64,000 nt of DNA from the NCBI GenBank assembly GCA_046154185.1, contig JBJXGE010000064.1, positions 7,224-71,223 of the forward strand, in the 5' to 3' direction. Every line of letters starts with the position of its first letter. Position 1 is the stretch's first letter. This document shows positions 8,186-17,561 of the stretch, one piece after another. Under the pieces are notes generated by a model that did not search any database, was not told the DNA's origin, and saw nothing but the letters and a program-made list of their open reading frames with translations. Source of the DNA: JBJXGE01 sp046154185. Lineage in GTDB: Bacteria > Planctomycetota > UBA8108 > UBA1146 > JAJFFE01. The position numbers and the translations under genes are program-made.

Positions 8186-8575
8186 TCAATGCGAAGCTGC
8201 GACAGCCTGTTCCTTGGGTTCCTTGATTTTCTTGGGTTCCTTGGAGCTTGGGGCGCTTCCTCGCTTATCGGTTGTCGCTTGAGTTTCCGTAGTTTTTTCT
8301 TTGCGTTCGAGGCGCGCGAGCTCGCGCGCCCACGGCGGTAGCGCGTCGCGTTCGGCGCGCTCGCTTTCGAGCTCGGCAAGCGGGTCCGGTAGCGTGACTT
8401 CCCCGATCAGACGGCGGGCGCCAAATCCGACCGCCGCCCCGACGAACAAGAAGCAAAAGCCCCAGAACAAAGCGGCGGAAATCACCTCTGCCGGCGCTTC
8501 TGTCCCGACGACGCCCTTGAGCAGCGTCGCTAAGAACGCCAAGAGCGCCACGACGATCGAGTACTTCCGAATCAC
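8186..8575 (-). CDS. Small two-helix membrane protein in the flagellar operon, unknown function
   Basis: 129 residues from GTG 8575, preceded by GGAGG at 8-base spacing; a GTG at 8590 would add 5 residues. Two hydrophobic helices (about residues 4-25 and 34-52) are followed by a charged tail rich in Lys, Glu and Ala (RLERKEKTTETQ, KKIKEPKEQ). Lies between flhG and fliA with short gaps on both sides (43 and 55 bases), so it belongs to the flagellar transcript. No family recognised. Confidence 0.6.
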   Translation of the reverse strand: MIRKYSIVVALLAFLATLLKGVVGTEAPAEVISAALFWGFCFLFVGAAVGFGARRLIGEVTLPDPLAELESERAERDALPPWARELARLERKEKTTETQATTDKRGSAPSSKEPKKIKEPKEQAVAASH

Positions 8576-8617
8576 GCTACGAACCTCCACCTTTCTCTGC
8601 GCAACGACCGGTCGGCG

Positions 8618-9469
8618 TCAACCAAACAACCCGCCGATTCGCCGCATAAACCCCGCCGCGCCGCGTCGCGCGCAAGGTTCGGCAAACCCCAACTTGCGCG
8701 CGACCTCGCGGACGCACAACGCCGCAGACCCCGCGGGCGCATGCATCGAGAACGGTCGATGCAGACGAACGGCGCGCGGCACTTCCGGATCTTGCAGCAC
8801 GAATCCCGCGCGCTGGATTTCCACGGCAAGGAAACGCCGTGCCAAGTCGCCGAGTCGAGCATGCACCAAATCGGCCTCGCTCCGACTCGCCGCCATGTTG
8901 ACGACGACCCACACCCGACAGTTTGGATTGCGCTGGGACACAACTTTGATGAGCGCGTACGCGTCGGCGATCGCCGTCGGCTCCGGCGTTGTCACCACGA
9001 GCACTTCGTCGCTCGCTAGACAAAAATCGATGACGGAGCGCGAGATTCCGGCGCCGGTGTCGAAAATCATCAGCTCGCAGTCCTGCTCCAACTCCTCGAG
9101 CTCGGCGAGCAATTTGGCTTGTTGGCCGCGCGACAAGTCCGCCAGTTGCGGGAGTCCCGACGCCCCCGGCAAGACTCGCAGACCAAACGGCGCCTCGAAC
9201 AACGCATCCCGCACCGACACTTCGCCCGCCAAGACATTCGAAAGCGTGAAGCGCGGTTCGAAGTTCAGCAGGATATCGACGTTGGCGAGGCCCAAGTCGC
9301 CGTCGAGCAAGACCGCGCGACGCCCGAGGCTCGCGGCGCCGAGCGCAAGCGCGAGCGCCAAATTGGTTTTGCCGACGCCGCCTTTCCCGCCCGTGCACGC
9401 GATGACGCGCGCCCGTGCGCCTCCCGCGCTCGCCGCCACCCAATCCGCAACTCCCTGCGCTTGGTTCAT
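8618..9469 (-). CDS. flhG: Flagellar number regulator, MinD-like ATPase FlhG/FleN
   Basis: 283 residues from ATG 9469, overlapping the flhF stop as ATGA. Longer frames are only out-of-place extensions into flhF. The deviant Walker A KGGVGKTNLALALA sits near residue 27, followed by LLDGDLGLANVDILLN (switch I Asp) and LMIFDTGAGISRSVIDF (Walker B/switch II), as in MinD/FlhG ATPases. FlhG works with FlhF to set the place and number of flagella and restrains FlhF GTPase or the master activator. The FlhF-FlhG pair predicts polar or spatially restricted flagellation. The ORF ends with a C-terminal segment rich in Arg. Confidence 0.93.
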   Translation of the reverse strand: MNQAQGVADWVAASAGGARARVIACTGGKGGVGKTNLALALALGAASLGRRAVLLDGDLGLANVDILLNFEPRFTLSNVLAGEVSVRDALFEAPFGLRVLPGASGLPQLADLSRGQQAKLLAELEELEQDCELMIFDTGAGISRSVIDFCLASDEVLVVTTPEPTAIADAYALIKVVSQRNPNCRVWVVVNMAASRSEADLVHARLGDLARRFLAVEIQRAGFVLQDPEVPRAVRLHRPFSMHAPAGSAALCVREVARKLGFAEPCARRGAAGFMRRIGGLFG

Positions 9470-10908
9470 TGCGGCGCTCCCAACAGCAGCTCTTCGACGC
9501 GTTCGAGCGACGCCGCATGGATGTCGTCGGGCACGTTTTGCCCGCACGTGAGATAGGAGATCGGCACTCTCGCCGCCTGGAAGACGTCGAGCAAATGGCC
9601 GCAGTTCGCGGCTTCGTCGACACGCGTCACGAGCAAGCGATCGTAGCCAACGTCCTGAAACCTTTTCGTCGCCTGCAAAAGTGTCTTCGGCGCCGACGTC
9701 GCACTGATGCACAAATGCGTTTCGACGGTGCCGAGCGCGCGCAACTTCGTCTTGAGATCATGGAACCGCGTAACTTCATGACGACTCGTACCGGCGGTGT
9801 CGACGAAAACGAGATCGCAGTCTTGCAGCTGAGCGATCGCGGGACCGATACCGGCGGCCGCATCGGCGATCACAACGGGAAAGTGAATCAACTCGGCGTA
9901 GCGGTGGAGCTGATCGCGCGCCCCAATGCGGTAGTTGTCGATCGACAAGACGCCCACCTTGCGTTCATAGCCGAGTTTCAGCTGCACGAGCAGCTTGGCG
10001 ACGGTCGTGGTCTTGCCGACTCCGGGCGTACCGACGAGCGCAACAATGCGGGCGCCGGTCGGCACGACGTCGGGAGCTTTGTCGACGGTGGCGGCGCCTT
10101 CGAAAAGTGGCGTCGCCGGGTGCCGCAGGAGATCGATGGTGCGGCAGGGTGGAATTTTCGGTCGCACGAGCTCCGCGAGATGCACGCGCGCTAGCAGATC
10201 ACATTCGTTCGGGTCGTGGCCGGAGCCATTCAAGTTGCGCCGCCGCAAACGCTCGATCAGCTCCGCGCATTGCTCCCGCGAAAAGCCGCGCTCGTCGAGC
10301 AGTCGGGCGGCAGCGCGCACAATGGGAGGGATCGGGCGAGGCGAAGGTACGCCCGGCTGCGCATTCACGACCGGAGCGTCCATGCGGTCCGAATTCGCCG
10401 GCTCGAATTCGGTAGATGTCGACAACGTGCCGAGTGCGGTCGGCACGGCGGTGGGTTGCTGTGGCACGCTGTGCGGTTGCTGTTGCTGTTGTCGTTGTAG
10501 CTGCTCGAGCTTTTGCTGCTGCTTCTCGACGAGATTCTGAATGCGCTGTGAGAGCTGGACCAAACTCTGATCCGTGATCTTGTGAGCGTCGGTCGTCGCC
10601 GACTCGGCGCCGAGGGCGACGCTCGGGTTGCCGCCCGTCTTTAGCGGCGCGTCTTTCGCGGCGCCGGGGTGACTCGCATCGTCCGCGCGTTCGCGCTCCC
10701 AGTGCTCGTAACTTGCGCGCGGTGTGATGTAGATCTCGACTTCCTTGCCGCCCATCACGCCGAGCAGGCCGCCCTTGTGCAGTGTCCGCGTGTGCACGAT
10801 GCGGACGTCCTTGCCATAGCTGGCGTAGATTTTGTCGAGCGCCTCGCGATAGTTGGCCGCGCGAATGCGAATCAGTCCTTTTCGCACCGTGTCGTCACTT
10901 GTCACCAT
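9466..10908 (-). CDS. flhF: Flagellar placement SRP-type GTPase FlhF
   Basis: 480 residues from ATG 10908 with GGGGAA upstream. The N-terminal basic B domain begins RIRAANYREALDKIYASYGKDVRIVHTRTLHKGG. The middle is low-complexity and Gln-rich (a run of CAA/CAG codons around 10472-10530 encoding QQQQ blocks). The NG GTPase domain follows, with G1 LVGTPGVGKTTTVAKL at about residue 287, the DNYRIGARDQL segment, G3 LVFVDTAGTSRHE and G4-like LLVTRVDEA. FlhF recruits early flagellar parts to the pole. It is coupled to flhG and follows flhA, the usual order. Confidence 0.95.
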   Translation of the reverse strand: MVTSDDTVRKGLIRIRAANYREALDKIYASYGKDVRIVHTRTLHKGGLLGVMGGKEVEIYITPRASYEHWERERADDASHPGAAKDAPLKTGGNPSVALGAESATTDAHKITDQSLVQLSQRIQNLVEKQQQKLEQLQRQQQQQPHSVPQQPTAVPTALGTLSTSTEFEPANSDRMDAPVVNAQPGVPSPRPIPPIVRAAARLLDERGFSREQCAELIERLRRRNLNGSGHDPNECDLLARVHLAELVRPKIPPCRTIDLLRHPATPLFEGAATVDKAPDVVPTGARIVALVGTPGVGKTTTVAKLLVQLKLGYERKVGVLSIDNYRIGARDQLHRYAELIHFPVVIADAAAGIGPAIAQLQDCDLVFVDTAGTSRHEVTRFHDLKTKLRALGTVETHLCISATSAPKTLLQATKRFQDVGYDRLLVTRVDEAANCGHLLDVFQAARVPISYLTCGQNVPDDIHAASLERVEELLLGAPQ

Positions 10909-10937
10909 TACGGTTCCCCTTCATGACTCCCTCGCCC

Positions 10938-13013
10938 TCACTCGATCTTCGCCACACCCAACGACTCCACGGTCACGCCGCGCACGACTTCGTTGTACGA
11001 CAGCGTCACCACACCCGGCACGTGCGACTCCAATAACCGTCGCACTTGCAGCCGCACTTGCGGCGCCGACAAAATCACCGGCGCGTGGCCTTTCGCCACG
11101 AGCGCTTCCAGCGCGCGCGTTACGGCGCGAACGATGGGCGTTTGCATCTCCGGGCTGAGACGCAAGAAACTGCCCCGCTCCGTGTGCTCGACCGCGTTTT
11201 GCACGTAGTCTTCAAGTCGCGGGTCGAGCGTGATGACGTGAAGCCGCTGCTCCTTGTCAGCGTACTGACTGCACAAAGTGCGTTGCAGCGCGTGCCGCGC
11301 GTACTCCGTCAAAACCTCCGGATCCTTCGTCTTCGGCGCCCAATCCGCCAAGCTCTCGAGAATCGCCTCGAGATCGCGAATCGGCACTTTCTCGCGCAGC
11401 AAGTTCTGCAGGACTTTTTGAATGTCGCCGGTCTTCAACAGTTCCGGCGTCACCTCGTTCACCACTGCCGGCGCCTGCGCCTTGATCTTCTGCAGCAGCG
11501 CCGTGACTTCCTCGCGCGTCAACAACTCGGCGGCGTGATCGCGCAGCACCTCGGTGAGATGCGTGGAGATCACGCTGACGCCGTCGACGACCGTGTAACC
11601 CATCGCCTCGGCGCGACTCTTGTGCTCCTCGCTGATCCACACCGCATCAATGCCGAACGCCGGCTCTTTGGTCTTCACGCCCTCGAGCGCCTCGAGCCCG
11701 AGGCCCGAGTCCATCGCCAAGTAGTGGTCGACGAGAATCGTGCCGCCGGCGATCTTCTGACCGCGCAACATGAGCGCATAGTCGCTCGGCTTGAACTGCA
11801 TGTTGTCCCGAATGCGGACGGGTGGAATCACGAGCCCAAGTTCGCTCGCGATTTGATCGCGAATCAACGCGATGCGTTGGAGCAGTCCGCCGCCATCGCC
11901 CTGATCGACGAGGCTCACGAGGCGATAACCGACCTCGAGCTCCAAGGGGTCGACGGGCGGCATCGTAACCGGCGCCGGGCCGGTTGGTTTTTGCTCCGTG
12001 GCCACGGCCGGCGTCGATTCGCGAACGCGCGCCGCCCCGCCGAGGAAATACGCGGCGCCGCCGAGCGTGCCGGCGCCGAAGATCAGGAAGTACCAAGGCA
12101 AGCCGAGCGGCAACAACAGCAGGAGGAAGACGGCGGTCACGCCGACGGCGCGCGGGCTCGAGAACATCTGCGAGAGTAAATCGAATCCCAGATTCGATTC
12201 GCCGGTTTGTCGCGTCACGATCATCGCGGCCGCGATCGACACGATCAGCGCCGGCACTTGGCTGACGAGGCCGTCGCCGATCGTCAGCGTCGAGAAGACT
12301 CTGACGGCCGTACCGAAGTCCATTCCGTACTGCGTCATGCCGAGGATAAACCCAGCGACGAGATTGATGATCGTGATGATGATGCCGGCGATGGCATCGC
12401 CGCGTACGAACTTACTGGCGCCGTCCATCGAGCCGTAGAAATCGGCCTCGTGCGAAATCTGCTCGCGACGCTGGCGCGCGACTTTCTCATCGATGAGGCC
12501 AGCGTTGAGATCGGCGTCGATCGAGAGCTGTTGTCCCGGCATTTTGTCGAGTGTGAAACGCGCCGCGACCTCGGCGATACGCGTCGCGCCTTTGGTAATC
12601 ACGACAAACTGAATGACGACGATGACGACGAACAAGATGAAACCGACAAGCGGGTTGTTGCCCGAGACCGTCTCGCCGAATACTTGGATGACCCGACCAG
12701 CGGCGAGCTCTTTCTCGTCGCCAGCATTGGCCAGAATCAGGCGTGTCGATGCGATATTGAGTGCGAGCCGAAACAACGTCGTCACCAAGAGCAGCGACGG
12801 GAACACGGAGAAGTCGAGCGGAGTCTTGACGTAGATCGCCGTCAGCAAGATGAGCAGCGCCAGCGTAATGTTGATCGATAACAGCGCATCGATGACGAGA
12901 GTCGGCAGCGGCAGCAAGATCGCGAGCAGCATGCCGATGACCGCCGCCATGAAGACGAGGTCGCGATTGGCGCCAAACGGTTTTGCAAAGCGTTCGAGGG
13001 CGACGGCAGCCAT
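10938..13013 (-). CDS. flhA: Flagellar export gate protein FlhA
   Basis: 691 residues from ATG 13013, GGAGG 9 bases upstream; typical length. Eight membrane segments lie in the first 330 residues, with the conserved cytoplasmic FHIPEP-region signature (LDKMPGQQLSIDADLNAGLID, about residues 150-170), followed by the soluble nonameric-ring domain from about 350. FlhA forms the export-gate ring that receives chaperone-substrate complexes and couples proton flow to secretion. It sits 3 bases after flhB. Confidence 0.98.
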   Translation of the reverse strand: MAAVALERFAKPFGANRDLVFMAAVIGMLLAILLPLPTLVIDALLSINITLALLILLTAIYVKTPLDFSVFPSLLLVTTLFRLALNIASTRLILANAGDEKELAAGRVIQVFGETVSGNNPLVGFILFVVIVVIQFVVITKGATRIAEVAARFTLDKMPGQQLSIDADLNAGLIDEKVARQRREQISHEADFYGSMDGASKFVRGDAIAGIIITIINLVAGFILGMTQYGMDFGTAVRVFSTLTIGDGLVSQVPALIVSIAAAMIVTRQTGESNLGFDLLSQMFSSPRAVGVTAVFLLLLLPLGLPWYFLIFGAGTLGGAAYFLGGAARVRESTPAVATEQKPTGPAPVTMPPVDPLELEVGYRLVSLVDQGDGGGLLQRIALIRDQIASELGLVIPPVRIRDNMQFKPSDYALMLRGQKIAGGTILVDHYLAMDSGLGLEALEGVKTKEPAFGIDAVWISEEHKSRAEAMGYTVVDGVSVISTHLTEVLRDHAAELLTREEVTALLQKIKAQAPAVVNEVTPELLKTGDIQKVLQNLLREKVPIRDLEAILESLADWAPKTKDPEVLTEYARHALQRTLCSQYADKEQRLHVITLDPRLEDYVQNAVEHTERGSFLRLSPEMQTPIVRAVTRALEALVAKGHAPVILSAPQVRLQVRRLLESHVPGVVTLSYNEVVRGVTVESLGVAKIE

Positions 13014-13016
13014 GGC

Positions 13017-14150
13017 TCAGATCCTCCCCGCCCGGCTGGCGCCCGCGGCCGCGCGGGCGCCAACGCCGCGTTTGCCGCCGCTAATGCGGTACACATACGC
13101 GAGCACTTCGGCGACTTGCTGATAAAGCTCGGGGGCGATCTCCTCACCGACTTCCGTCGATGTGTAGATAAGCCGGGCGAGCGGCGGCTCTTCGACGACC
13201 GGAACGTCGTGCAGAATCGCGAGTTCGCGAATGCGTTGCGCGACGTGACCCGCGCCTTTCGCCACGAGCCGCGGCGCCCGCATGTTCGCGGACTCGTACC
13301 GCAACGCACAGGCGAAGTGAGTCGGGTTCGTGATGACGACGTCCGCTTTCGGCACGTCTTGCATCATGCGCTGAAGCGCCAGCCGTTGCCCGAGTCGACG
13401 GCGCCGATCCTTGAGCTTGGGGTCGCCTTCCATGCGCCGCAGCTCTTCGCGCGCCTCTTGTTTCGTCATCATCAGGTCGTGCTCGTGCTGCCAGCGCTGA
13501 TAACTGAAATCGAGGATCGCGAGCACGAGTAACGCGATGCACGCTTCCATGCCCAAGCGAAACATCGTTTCGTTGCTCATCAGAATCGAGTTCGGCAACT
13601 CATTAGTGAAATACTGCAGCACGTTGTCGGAGTGCGAGGAGGACAAGAGGCGCAGGCAGCCGAGATACAGCACGGTGCCCACGATGGCGATCTTGACGAG
13701 GCTGAAGAGAAGTCGCGCGACGCCGCGCTTCGACCAGATGCGCTGGAGGCCGCGGATCGGATCAAGTCGCTTCGGATCCGGATTGAGCGGTTGCGTCGTG
13801 ATTCGAAAACCGACTTGCACAAAGTTGACGATGAGCGCCGCCACGCCGACCGCGAGCGCCAACGGCCCGCACATCCGCAAGAGCGCGAGCGACTGCTCGA
13901 TGCCGACGAGTTGCACGCTATCGGTTGTCATGCGCCATTCGGCGACTTGACCGAGTGATCCGCGCATGAGGCCTGCGATGCTGCGTACGAGCCAATCGGC
14001 CGTGACATAGAGAGTCGCGAACGCGGCGATCAGCACCGCCGCCGTATTGAGATCGGCACTGCGGGCCACTTGTCCCTGCTCGCGCGCCTCCTGGCGTTTG
14101 CGCTGCGAAGCGGGTTCGGTTTTCTCGCCTGAGAACAGCTCTTCGGCCAT
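13017..14150 (-). CDS. flhB: Flagellar export substrate-specificity switch protein FlhB
   Basis: 377 residues from ATG 14150. It begins with the SGEKTEPASQRKRQEAREQGQVARS amphipathic region, has four membrane segments, and carries the autocleavage site NPTH in VVITNPTHFACALRY at about residue 268. Cleavage between Asn and Pro lets the apparatus switch from rod/hook to filament substrates. The C-terminus ends in a Gly/Ala/Arg tail not usual in the family. Overlaps or abuts fliR and flhA. Confidence 0.98.
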   Translation of the reverse strand: MAEELFSGEKTEPASQRKRQEAREQGQVARSADLNTAAVLIAAFATLYVTADWLVRSIAGLMRGSLGQVAEWRMTTDSVQLVGIEQSLALLRMCGPLALAVGVAALIVNFVQVGFRITTQPLNPDPKRLDPIRGLQRIWSKRGVARLLFSLVKIAIVGTVLYLGCLRLLSSSHSDNVLQYFTNELPNSILMSNETMFRLGMEACIALLVLAILDFSYQRWQHEHDLMMTKQEAREELRRMEGDPKLKDRRRRLGQRLALQRMMQDVPKADVVITNPTHFACALRYESANMRAPRLVAKGAGHVAQRIRELAILHDVPVVEEPPLARLIYTSTEVGEEIAPELYQQVAEVLAYVYRISGGKRGVGARAAAGASRAGRI

Positions 14151-14153
14151 GGC

Positions 14154-14966
14154 TTACGGTGTCCCCCACGCTGCGAGTAACTTGTCGAGGAAGACTTGGC
14201 TGAGCCCAACCGTGCCCGCGAATGCCTCGACGACAAACGGCACGATCAGCGCGAGACCGAGAAGACCGACCCCGACGCGCAGCGTGAAACCCATGACAAA
14301 AATATTCATCTCGGGCGCCGTGCGCGCGAGAATCGCGAGCGCCACCGTCACGAGACCCAGCCCGATGATCGCTGGTAACGCGATCTGCACTCCTAAGCGC
14401 CAAATCTCGCCGCCGAGATCGCGCGTGACGTAGAGTGCACTGTCCGGGTTTAAGCTCAAGAGTGCGCCGGGCGGCGCGGCGGCGTACGATTTCACAACCG
14501 CGAGAAACAGCAGTTTGTGGCCGTCGAGCAGCAAGAAGACGAGCAACATCACTGTGTAGAAGAGTCCCGTCGTCGGTGAACCCGTCGTCTCACTGATGGG
14601 ATCGAACACGTCGCCGAGCGTAAGGCCGATCTCCTGGCCGACGAGATGTCCCGCGAGTTGCGCACCCCACAACACGATGGACGCCACCAGGCCGAGCACC
14701 CACCCCGTGGCGAGTTCGCACAAGACGGCGTAGGTCATCAACCAAACGTCGCTGAAAAGGCGCGTCGCCGCGCCGGCCGGCGCGAAGCCGCGCACAATCG
14801 GAAAACACAAGAGCGCGCAGCCGAAGCCGAGCCAAATGCGCAACTGCGGCGGCAGTGTCGAGCCCGACAACAACGGCGCCGACAGCAACACGCCCGTCAT
14901 GCGACAGAATACGAGCAGAAAAATCGCCAAGCTCTCAACGGTGGCGAGGGGCAACTCAAATGGCAT
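14154..14966 (-). CDS. fliR: Flagellar export gate protein FliR
   Basis: 270 residues from ATG 14966, which overlaps the fliQ stop by one base (TGATG) and has GGGGGAG 7 bases upstream. The frame opens 7 codons earlier, inside fliQ. Multi-pass membrane protein with GLTLGDVFDPISETTG-type loop around residues 125-140, characteristic of FliR/SpaR. It closes the FliP-FliQ-FliR export channel. Confidence 0.96.
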   Translation of the reverse strand: MPFELPLATVESLAIFLLVFCRMTGVLLSAPLLSGSTLPPQLRIWLGFGCALLCFPIVRGFAPAGAATRLFSDVWLMTYAVLCELATGWVLGLVASIVLWGAQLAGHLVGQEIGLTLGDVFDPISETTGSPTTGLFYTVMLLVFLLLDGHKLLFLAVVKSYAAAPPGALLSLNPDSALYVTRDLGGEIWRLGVQIALPAIIGLGLVTVALAILARTAPEMNIFVMGFTLRVGVGLLGLALIVPFVVEAFAGTVGLSQVFLDKLLAAWGTP

Positions 14967-15256
14967 CAGCCGACTCCCCCCGGCCACAGCGCATCGAGTG
15001 CGCCGAGTGTGCGCGCGGTGTACTCGACCATCCAGCGCAAGAGGAGCGGCAGCAACAAGACCAACGTCGCCACGACGGCCAGTATCTTCGGAATGAACAC
15101 CAAGGTCTGTTCTTGCACTTGCGTGACCGCCTGCAAGATGCCAACCAGCAAGCCGACGAAAAGACCGACGCCGAGCAGCGGCAACGACACCTTCAACGTG
15201 GTGAACAACGCGTCGCGAAAGATCTCTACGACGATGTCGAGCTGACTGACTTCCAC
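14966..15256 (-). CDS. fliQ: Flagellar export gate protein FliQ
   Basis: 96 residues from GTG 15256, giving the family-typical length and N-terminus (SQLDIVVEIFRDALFTTL). The frame is open to 15313, inside fliP, giving an unlikely 115-residue form. Two membrane hairpins, with the GILQAVTQVQEQTLVFIPK loop that is the clearest FliQ signature. Four copies surround FliP/FliR in the channel. Confidence 0.95.
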   Translation of the reverse strand: MEVSQLDIVVEIFRDALFTTLKVSLPLLGVGLFVGLLVGILQAVTQVQEQTLVFIPKILAVVATLVLLLPLLLRWMVEYTARTLGALDALWPGGVG

Positions 15257-15269
15257 GTCACTCCGCCTC

Positions 15270-16067
15270 TCAGAAGCTTCGCGAGAGTTGCGACACGATG
15301 ATGGCCCAGCCATCGACCAACACGAATATCAGGATTTTGAACGGCAGTGAGATCAACACCGGCGGCAACACCAACATGCCCATCGAGATGAGCGATGAAG
15401 CGACGACTAAGTCGATGACGAGAAACGGCAAGTACAACATGAAGCCCATCTCGAACGCGCGCTTGAGTTCGCTCAAAAGGAAGGCAGGGATGAGCGTCAT
15501 GGTCTCGACGTCGGCAAGGCTCATCTCCTGTTTGCCGTCCGCGTCGAGCTCCGGTCGGGCGATACTGATCATCGTGTCGAGGCTATCGGCGTCGACTTGT
15601 CGGAACATGAACTCGCGGAGGTGATAGACCGCGCGCTCGAGCGCCTCGGCGTCGCCGATCTGACGAGCGAGGTAGGGGTTGACCGCGTCGCGTGTAATAC
15701 CGCGGATGGTGTCGCCCATCACGAAAAACGTCAGTATCAGCGCGAGCCCAATGATTACTTGATTGGGCGGCACCTCCTGGGTGCTGAGTGCTCGCCGCAC
15801 AAAACCCAACACGATCACGATGCGCGGGAACGCGGTCATCAGCAGCAGAATCGCCGGCGCGATCGACAGCACCGTGAGAATCATCAGCATCTTGAGCGAG
15901 GTTGTGAGATTGCCCGGCGCGAGCGGATCGAGGTCGCGCAAGTTGTCGACTTGCCCGTGCGCGAGCGAGCTCGGTGCGAGCGCCAGCGCGACCAACGCGA
16001 GCACGCCCGTCGGGAGCGAGTGGCGGAGCCGAAACGTCGCCAGCATTCGAGTCAGCCAAGGTTTCAC
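15270..16067 (-). CDS. fliP: Flagellar export gate protein FliP
   Basis: 265 residues from GTG 16067, overlapping the fliO stop as GTGA. An N-terminal cleavable signal peptide is visible (hydrophobic core to about residue 36, ending SLAHGQ), as in E. coli FliP. Conserved segments: MTAFPRIVIVLGFVRRAL, QVIIGLALILTFFVM, LIPAFLLSELKRAFEMGF and LPFLVIDLVVASSLISMGM. Pentameric core of the export channel. Confidence 0.97.
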   Translation of the reverse strand: MKPWLTRMLATFRLRHSLPTGVLALVALALAPSSLAHGQVDNLRDLDPLAPGNLTTSLKMLMILTVLSIAPAILLLMTAFPRIVIVLGFVRRALSTQEVPPNQVIIGLALILTFFVMGDTIRGITRDAVNPYLARQIGDAEALERAVYHLREFMFRQVDADSLDTMISIARPELDADGKQEMSLADVETMTLIPAFLLSELKRAFEMGFMLYLPFLVIDLVVASSLISMGMLVLPPVLISLPFKILIFVLVDGWAIIVSQLSRSF

Positions 16068-16888
16068 GGTTTGCCCTCCATTGGCGGCACCTGACGTCGC
16101 AGAGCCACGAGGTCCTTCAAGCGCTTGAACTCGCTGCGAAAAGGTCCGAACGACTCGGTGCGCACGTCGACCGTGGCGATGTCCGGCGCGTCATCAGCGA
16201 CAAAGGGCTCGTCGTCGAATCTCGAATTCTCGCCACTCGCCGGCCCGCCGTTCTGCGCGTTGCGGTCGGCGAGCACGGCTCCGAACGACTCGGTTGGCAG
16301 GAATTGCACAACTTCCTCCGGAGCGGAAATCTCGGCGAGGCGTGAGAGCTGATCCGGCGCCATGCCAACGACGAGTAATCGCCGGCCGACGCGGACCACG
16401 AGAACTTGGTGTTTGTGGCTGACGGGGAGTCGAGCAACGACGGCGAGTCGGCGCGTCGCGTTGGCTTGGAAGCCGCCGCGTTTCACGCGGCGAAGAAACC
16501 AGTAGCCGCCGCCGCCGATCACGAGGAGCGCGATCAGCCACGTCACGGCGCGTAGCCCACCGGTCGAGCCCGCGGCACCGTTCGTTGGGTCGGACGCGGC
16601 GCCACGACGGAGATCTCGCAGCTTTTGATTCTGCTCGCGTTCGCTGAAATCCGCGCTGCGAGCGCCGGCGGATTTATCGTCCTCGACATCAGTCGGGTTC
16701 GGCGCACCCGCTGGCGCACCGGGACTCGGTCCTTGCGCGCAACAGACCGGCGCCGCGTGAGGTGAGCAGATGGCGAGCGCGCAACCGACCGCGAGTGCAA
16801 TCGCGACGTGAGACCAATACGCGTAGGCGCGCGGCTCGGGACGCAAGAGCGCCCAAGCGCCGCGACGCGGCGTCGTTCCCCTCTGCAT
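16064..16888 (-). CDS. fliO: Flagellar biosynthesis protein FliO
   Basis: 274 residues from ATG 16888 (GAGAGGGG 6 bases upstream). A signal-like first hydrophobic stretch (about 26-43), a polar linker rich in Gly/Ala/Asp, then the FliO membrane helix (VTWLIALLVIGGGGYWFLRR, about 118-137) and the small cytoplasmic domain with VVARLPVSHKHQVLVVRVGRRLLVVGM. FliO assists FliP ring assembly. Longer than E. coli FliO because of the periplasmic linker and a C-terminal extension of about 70 residues. Confidence 0.88.
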   Translation of the reverse strand: MQRGTTPRRGAWALLRPEPRAYAYWSHVAIALAVGCALAICSPHAAPVCCAQGPSPGAPAGAPNPTDVEDDKSAGARSADFSEREQNQKLRDLRRGAASDPTNGAAGSTGGLRAVTWLIALLVIGGGGYWFLRRVKRGGFQANATRRLAVVARLPVSHKHQVLVVRVGRRLLVVGMAPDQLSRLAEISAPEEVVQFLPTESFGAVLADRNAQNGGPASGENSRFDDEPFVADDAPDIATVDVRTESFGPFRSEFKRLKDLVALRRQVPPMEGKP

Positions 16889-16916
16889 TTTCTTCCCCTC
16901 TCACACAAACACAGGT

Positions 16917-17561
16917 CTACATCGCGGCTCGGAGCACCTCCGCCGGTTGGCAGATTTCGGTGATGCGAATGCAGAAGTTCTCGTTCAGCACGAGTACTTC
17001 GCCGCGCGCAATCACCATGTCGTTCACGTAGATATCGAGCGGGTCACCCGCCAAGCGCTCGAGCTCTACCACCGACCCCTGCGCGAGTCGCAGGATTTCT
17101 TTCAGGTACATGCGGCCGCGGCCGAGCTCGACCTTGACCTTCATGTTGACGTCTTTGAGCAAGTGCAAATTCTGCGCAACGAGCTGTGACCCACCGTTGT
17201 TGCTCGCGGCCGCGCTCGCGCTCGCAGCGGCCGACGCGGCGTTCGTGCCTTCCTCGAGCATCGTGCCGGCGAAAATCTGCTCGTAGCCAACGACTGCGTC
17301 GTTCAGCAGTTTCTCGATCCCGGCGCTGTCGATCTCGATCTTGCTGCCACCGATGCCGAGTTCCTTCTTGATGAAATTCTCGTCATCGCTCGCGGGCGCA
17401 ACGGCTCCTGCTTGCGGTGTCGCGGCTTCCGGCGCGGGCACGCTCGCAGCCGCGGCTGCCTCGATGGGCGCCGGCGGCTCGCTCGGCGGCGGGGTCGGGT
17501 TTACTTCGTCGGGTACCACTCGACTCTCTCTCTTCTGCGGTCTTAGCGCCGCTGCATCCAC
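16917..17561 (-). CDS. fliN: C-ring switch protein FliN with long N-terminal extension
   Basis: 214 residues from GTG 17561, which directly abuts the fliL stop; a second GTG at 17519 preceded by GAGAGAG is an equally good start (200 residues). The C-terminal 75 residues are the SpoA domain: VKVELGRGRMYLKEILRLAQGSVVELERLAGDPLDIYVNDMVIARGEV. The Pro/Ala-rich N-terminal 125 residues contain a conserved-looking patch (FIKKELGIGGSKIEIDSAGIEKLL cut here; about residues 65-90). FliM normally precedes FliN in this position but no fliM is present. FliN anchors the C-ring and receives switch and export cargo. Identification of the SpoA domain is firm. Confidence 0.92.
   Translation of the reverse strand: MDAAALRPQKRESRVVPDEVNPTPPPSEPPAPIEAAAAASVPAPEAATPQAGAVAPASDDENFIKKELGIGGSKIEIDSAGIEKLLNDAVVGYEQIFAGTMLEEGTNAASAAASASAAASNNGGSQLVAQNLHLLKDVNMKVKVELGRGRMYLKEILRLAQGSVVELERLAGDPLDIYVNDMVIARGEVLVLNENFCIRITEICQPAEVLRAAM

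Noticed and set aside
10472..10530. CTG/TTG-rich repetitive stretch considered as a tandem repeat element
   Set aside because: It is the Gln-rich linker of FlhF, irregular and explained by coding.
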